Source: Deltaproteobacteria bacterium RBG_13_61_14 (GTDB lineage: Bacteria; RBG-13-61-14). From it: a DNA stretch of 9,965 nt. Numbering within the stretch: position 1 is the stretch's first letter; every line of letters starts with the position of its first letter. Below the pieces are notes generated by a model. That model did no database searches. It saw only the letters and a program-made list of their open reading frames with translations, and had not been told where the DNA came from. Shown here one piece after another: positions 6,791 through 9,965 of the stretch. The stretch is taken from the NCBI GenBank assembly GCA_001797815.1, contig MGQK01000105.1, positions 1 to 9,965 on the forward strand. The letters run 5' to 3'. Both the position numbers and the translations under genes were made by a program.

Positions 6791-6829
6791 ACCGCTATTT
6801 TCAGAGCAGAAGCTAAGGAGAAGTTGGGA

Positions 6830-7591
6830 ATGACGGAATTGGGGGGACGGCTTCGCGACCGGGTCGCCTTGATCACCGGGGCCAGCCGGGGCATCGGCCG
6901 GGCCATTGCCCTGGGTTTTGCCCATGAGGGCGCGGACCTGATCCTGGCCAGCCGCAAGCGCCAGGACCTGGAGACGGTGGTTAACGACGCCGAGCACCTG
7001 GGCCGGCGGGCGCTGGCCGTGGCGGCCAACTTGAGCTCGGAGGCCGACGTCAACGAGCTCTGCCAGCGGGTGGAAGAGGAGTTCGGCCGGCTGGATATCC
7101 TGGTCAACAACGCGGCCACCAACCCTTACATGGGTCCGCTGTGCGAGGCGACCCCTGAGGTTTTTGACAAAACCCTGGACCTCAACTTGCGCGGCCCCTT
7201 CCTCCTCATCCGCCGCTGCCGCGACCTGCTCCGCCGCTCGCCCGCGGCCAGCATCATCAATATCGGGAGCACCGCGGGCTTGAGGCCTTCACCCATGCTG
7301 GGGATCTACTCGATCAGCAAGGCCGGGCTGCACATGATGACCCGGGTGCTGGCGCGGGAGCTGGCGCCGGAGAAGATCCGCGTCAACACCCTGGCCCCGG
7401 GCCTGACCCGCACCCGGTTTTCCTCGGCGCTGTGGGCCGAGGGCCGGGAAGAAAGGGCCGCCAGCCTGATCCCGCTGGGGCGGATCGGCGAGCCGGACGA
7501 CATGGTCGAGGCCGCGCTTTACCTCGCCTCCGGTGACTCCGCCTTTGTCACCGGCCAAGTGATCGTGCTGGACGGCGGCGCGACGGCCTGA
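6830..7591 (+). CDS. Short-chain dehydrogenase/reductase, FabG-like
   Basis: This 253-residue NAD(P)-dependent oxidoreductase is of classical SDR length and presumably soluble. The Rossmann glycine motif TGASRGIG is at 17-24 and the structural NNAA at 93-96. The catalytic set is N119, S147, Y160 and K164 (YSISK). The C-terminal end VTGQVIVLDGG (240-250) matches FabG-like SDRs. The basic SRK after the second strand (41-43) suggests NADP(H). N67 stands where an Asp contacting adenine is usual. The NPYMGP segment after NNAAT is seen in a subgroup of carbonyl and alcohol SDRs rather than typical FabG, so the substrate is open. The ATG at 6830 is chosen with AAGGAG nine bases upstream; the TTG at 6824 would be only three bases away. 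Its promoter is back-to-back with that of argD. Its stop is 7 nt from the stop of the opposing TPR gene. Confidence 0.9.
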   Translation: MTELGGRLRDRVALITGASRGIGRAIALGFAHEGADLILASRKRQDLETVVNDAEHLGRRALAVAANLSSEADVNELCQRVEEEFGRLDILVNNAATNPYMGPLCEATPEVFDKTLDLNLRGPFLLIRRCRDLLRRSPAASIINIGSTAGLRPSPMLGIYSISKAGLHMMTRVLARELAPEKIRVNTLAPGLTRTRFSSALWAEGREERAASLIPLGRIGEPDDMVEAALYLASGDSAFVTGQVIVLDGGATA

Positions 7592-7598
7592 TCTTGCC

Positions 7599-9746
7599 CT
7601 ACCCTCCCCCGGCCTGTTCCCATAACTCTTTCACTTCCGGGTCGTCAGGCGCAAGCTTCTTCGCTTGCTCCAACGCCTGGACCGCGGCCTCCCGGCGCCC
7701 CTCCCGAAGGTAGATCTCGCCCAATTTTTTCCAGCCGAGGTAAAGGGACGGGTCCAGCCGGACCGCGGTGAGGCAGGAGGCCTGGGCTCGATCCAAGCGG
7801 CCGAGGTCATAGAAAGTTTCGCAAAGATTTTCATGGGAGATCGCCTGGCTCGGGTCTTCCGCCACGGCCTGCTCGAACCAGTTTAAGGCCAGCTCAAGCC
7901 GTCCTTGTTTCACGTAGGCCATGCCCAGGTTGTTGATCGCGCTCACGAAATGGGGATCGAGTTCCAGCTCTTTCGCATAAGCGTTCGCGGCCTCGGACCA
8001 GCGACCCTGGTAAAATCGGATATTCCCGAGGAGAAGATAATTTCCGGCCCGGCCGGGAAAGAGCTGAAAGATTTTTTCCGCAACCTCTTCCGCCAGGTCG
8101 GGGCGATTGATATCCAAAAGCCCACAGGCCAGCCTCCCGAGCATATTCGGTTCCGCAGGCTTTTTCTTGCGGAGTCTCGAATACCATTCCAAGGCATGGT
8201 CGGCATCTCCGGCGGCGCCGGCCACGCTGCCCAGGGCCAGAAGCGCGAAAGGATTTTCCGGCTTCAAGTGATACATGCGCTCGGCGAGAAGGAGAGCCTG
8301 GCGGTGGTTTCCAAGCTCCAGGTAAAGGAGGGTGACGTTGAAACCGGCAAGAAAATCGTTGGGGTCCAGCTTTGCCGCCTGCCGGTAGGCCTGCAAAGCC
8401 GTCTGGATTTGGTTGCGTTGCAGGTTCGCTTGAGCCAGGCCGGCCCAGGGGTGCGCTTTCCGCGGCGATTTCTCGACCGCATCGCGCCAGAGAGAGAGCT
8501 CGTTGGTCCAGAGTTGGTTACGGGAGAAGGTGAGAATGGCGAGGAAAGCCAGGGCAACGGCCAGCCAGGACCTTCGGGTCCGTTGCCGCGCGCCTGGCCA
8601 CGCCCAGGCGGCCCCGCACACTCCGAGGAGAACGGTGGATGGCACATAGAGCCGGTGCTCAAAGACCGGATCCAGGGGCAGGAGCGTCTCGGGCAGGAGC
8701 GTGATCAGGAAGAAGAGGACCGCGAAGGCGAAAAGGGGCCAGCGCCGAAGGCCGAGCCGGCTGACGGCGAGGAGCGCGGCCAGGGCGAGCCAGGCGGGCG
8801 TGGTGGTCCAAGGGCGCCACAGGTTTTTGGAAAAGGTCCATTCCGGGTCCAGGCTGAGGCGGGACAGAGCTGGGAAGGCAAGGAGGGAAAGGTAGTGCCA
8901 GATCAGGCGGGGCAGCGAGATCAAGCGCTCTTCCACGCTGACTTGAAAGTGGGGAACGCTGGCGGTGATCTCGGTCAAAAGCAAGGGCATGAGCAGAAGC
9001 AGAAACAGGGCATACCCGATCAGCACCGCGGCGCTCGATGCCAAAAAAACCCGGCGGTGCCGCAGCGGCTGACCCTGACCGAAGAAGCAAAATTCCAGAA
9101 GAAGCAAAACCACCGGGAGGGTGATTAAAATTTCCTTGGCGAAAAATCCGATGCCACCCAAAAGGAGGGCAAGGAAGAGAATTCCCCTCTGGACAAAACG
9201 CCGTTCCATCCTTCTTCCTCTGAGCCAGAGTAAAAGACTTGCCAAGTAGAAAAAGCCGGCCAGAGAAGTGACGCGCTGAACGATATAGGTGACCGCGGGA
9301 ACCAGGACCGGATGCAGCGACCATAAGAGCGACCCCAGCAGGGCGGGGAGGAGCAGGGTTTGTCGGGTCTCGTTGGGGACAGCATCTGAATGCTGTCCCC
9401 AGAGGGCGAGGAGTAAGAAGAAGAGGAGCCAGGAGTTGAAGACATGGAGGATGAGGTTGCCCAGATGGAAAGAGAAGGGACTGGGCCCGAAGCAACGAAG
9501 GTTGAGGGCGAAGGTGATGGCGGCAAGAGTGCGGCGCGATTGCAGCGTGGGTCGGGCCAGTTCGAGGAAGCTGGCCTGACCCATGCCGACTCGCCAGACG
9601 TCTGCGTTCTCCAGGATATTGAAATAGTCGTCAAAGACGAAGGGCGCGCGGGGGCTGGGCCAATAGGCGGCGGTGTTGAAGCCGGCCAGGAAGACCAGTG
9701 CCAGGCCGAGCTTGAGTCTGGGCGAGAACCTTGTTATCCAACTCAT
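7599..9746 (-). CDS. TMTC-like multispanning membrane protein with eight C-terminal TPRs
   Basis: This 715-residue protein has two halves. Residues about 11-410 hold roughly ten membrane helices with motifs resembling the TMTC / bacterial TPR-GT-C group. These are FVFDDYFNI with adjacent aspartates D39-D40 in the first outside loop, LNLRCFGPSPFSFHLGNLILH (81-101), SLHPVLVPAVTYIVQR (143-158), FFAKE (201-205), EHRLYVPS (363-370) and RNQLW (409-413). Residues 432-703 are eight consecutive TPR units of exactly 34 residues without gaps. Eukaryotic TMTCs are protein O-mannosyltransferases; a lipid-linked sugar transferase role is inferred here and not shown. The ATG at 9746 is chosen because AGGAGG lies nine bases upstream; the TTG at 9800 lies inside the preceding gene. 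A 28-bp inverted repeat (9374-9401) encodes the W116-N125 segment in the loop after an early membrane helix. It is downstream of a related TPR gene, 13 nt apart. Confidence 0.82.
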   Translation of the reverse strand: MSWITRFSPRLKLGLALVFLAGFNTAAYWPSPRAPFVFDDYFNILENADVWRVGMGQASFLELARPTLQSRRTLAAITFALNLRCFGPSPFSFHLGNLILHVFNSWLLFFLLLALWGQHSDAVPNETRQTLLLPALLGSLLWSLHPVLVPAVTYIVQRVTSLAGFFYLASLLLWLRGRRMERRFVQRGILFLALLLGGIGFFAKEILITLPVVLLLLEFCFFGQGQPLRHRRVFLASSAAVLIGYALFLLLLMPLLLTEITASVPHFQVSVEERLISLPRLIWHYLSLLAFPALSRLSLDPEWTFSKNLWRPWTTTPAWLALAALLAVSRLGLRRWPLFAFAVLFFLITLLPETLLPLDPVFEHRLYVPSTVLLGVCGAAWAWPGARQRTRRSWLAVALAFLAILTFSRNQLWTNELSLWRDAVEKSPRKAHPWAGLAQANLQRNQIQTALQAYRQAAKLDPNDFLAGFNVTLLYLELGNHRQALLLAERMYHLKPENPFALLALGSVAGAAGDADHALEWYSRLRKKKPAEPNMLGRLACGLLDINRPDLAEEVAEKIFQLFPGRAGNYLLLGNIRFYQGRWSEAANAYAKELELDPHFVSAINNLGMAYVKQGRLELALNWFEQAVAEDPSQAISHENLCETFYDLGRLDRAQASCLTAVRLDPSLYLGWKKLGEIYLREGRREAAVQALEQAKKLAPDDPEVKELWEQAGGG
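9374..9401. repeat. 28-bp inverted repeat inside the TMTC-like gene
   Basis: Arms TGGGGACAGCAT (9374-9385) and ATGCTGTCCCCA (9390-9401) are perfect 12-bp complements separated by CTGA. On the coding strand the element is read through as WGQHSDAVPN (residues 116-125), a polar stretch interrupting an otherwise hydrophobic run of membrane helices. The form suggests a small mobile palindrome that inserted without breaking the frame. Confidence 0.85.
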
Positions 9747-9759
9747 GGCTCGGGGCCTC

Positions 9760-9965
9760 CTAAGGCGGCGGCCAGCCAAGTTCTTCCCGCCCCTGCTCAA
9801 GCCCTGGGTCGGGCGGACCTGCCTGCCGAGCGCGCTCCCAGGCTTGCCGCGCTTCTAAAGGCCGGCCTTGCCGAGTATAGATTTCGCTCAATTTTTTCCA
9901 GCCCAGATCCAGAGAAGGGTCCAACTCCACGGAGCGAAGACAGGCGGCCTCCGCTTGCCGGAACT
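9760..9965 (-). CDS. C-terminal end of a TPR protein related to the downstream gene (5' end outside window)
   Basis: The last 67 residues are visible, ending at TAG (9762-9760). The stretch SVELDPSLDLGWKKLSEIY aligns with AVRLDPSLYLGWKKLGEIY in the last TPR of the next gene, and the similarity continues to the end with no gaps until the divergent tail GREELGWPPP. This indicates a tandem duplication of TPR (probably TMTC-like) genes. The stop codon TAG overlaps the AGGAGG ribosome site of the next gene, so the two are likely co-transcribed and translationally coupled. Whether it has the membrane half cannot be seen. Confidence 0.82.
   Translation of the reverse strand, partial: FRQAEAACLRSVELDPSLDLGWKKLSEIYTRQGRPLEARQAWERARQAGPPDPGLEQGREELGWPPP

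Noticed and set aside
7905-9128. 407-aa open frame on the plus strand opposite the TMTC-like gene
   Set aside because: Low-complexity E/G/Q/P-rich shadow of a gene with clear membrane helices and exact TPRs; it has no credible start context.
9747-9800. Upstream TTG start for the TMTC-like protein
   Set aside because: It falls within the preceding TPR gene. The ATG at 9746 has AGGAGG at good spacing and begins a normal membrane-protein N-terminus.

Overview
This is a GC-rich, gene-dense bacterial chromosomal window. It has no RNA gene, transposase, CRISPR array or phage gene. The genes are of ordinary bacterial type: arginine biosynthesis, Hsp70/J-protein, PHP phosphoesterase, SDR, YfhO-like and TPR membrane proteins. 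The short dispersed repeats and TPR-rich membrane proteins remind me of environmental, mostly uncultured lineages such as Desulfobacterota, NC10 or Omnitrophota. That placement is from memory and low confidence.

Layout. Bases 1-528 (+) hold the 3' end of a YfhO-like membrane protein gene. It overlaps tail-to-tail with a leftward block read argD (6626-5445), PHP phosphoesterase (5380-4640), argF (4556-3645), a J-domain/TPR co-chaperone (3648-2332) and a DnaK paralogue (2320-503). The last three are tightly coupled. The J-protein GTG start overlaps the argF stop, and the dnaK Shine-Dalgarno sequence overlaps the J-protein stop. At 6627-6829 lies a divergent promoter region. It has a leftward promoter for argD, a rightward promoter for an SDR oxidoreductase (6830-7591, +), a 14-bp palindrome touching both -35 boxes, and a structured SDR leader containing a 28-bp perfect palindrome. 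The SDR gene converges, 7 nt apart, on a leftward 715-aa membrane protein resembling the TMTC/GT-C type with eight gapless 34-residue TPRs (9746-7599). Directly upstream, running off the window, is the 3' end of a related TPR gene (9965-9760).

Function. ArgD makes N-acetylornithine and ArgF carbamoylates ornithine, so two steps of arginine synthesis share a transcription unit with an apparently dedicated Hsp70 pair. The J-protein has a winged-helix-like N-terminus, a J domain with HPD and a TPR tail. Its DnaK partner lacks the usual acidic disordered C-terminus. The PHP protein, SDR and YfhO-like protein have no assigned substrates.

The main non-genic signal is a set of small repeats: two heptamer tandem arrays (191-218 and 4603-4643) that share the pattern GTTNNNG, and two 28-bp inverted repeats (6763-6790 and 9374-9401). 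One heptamer array and one palindrome are translated in frame inside genes, which suggests small mobile or expanding elements tolerated in coding sequence.
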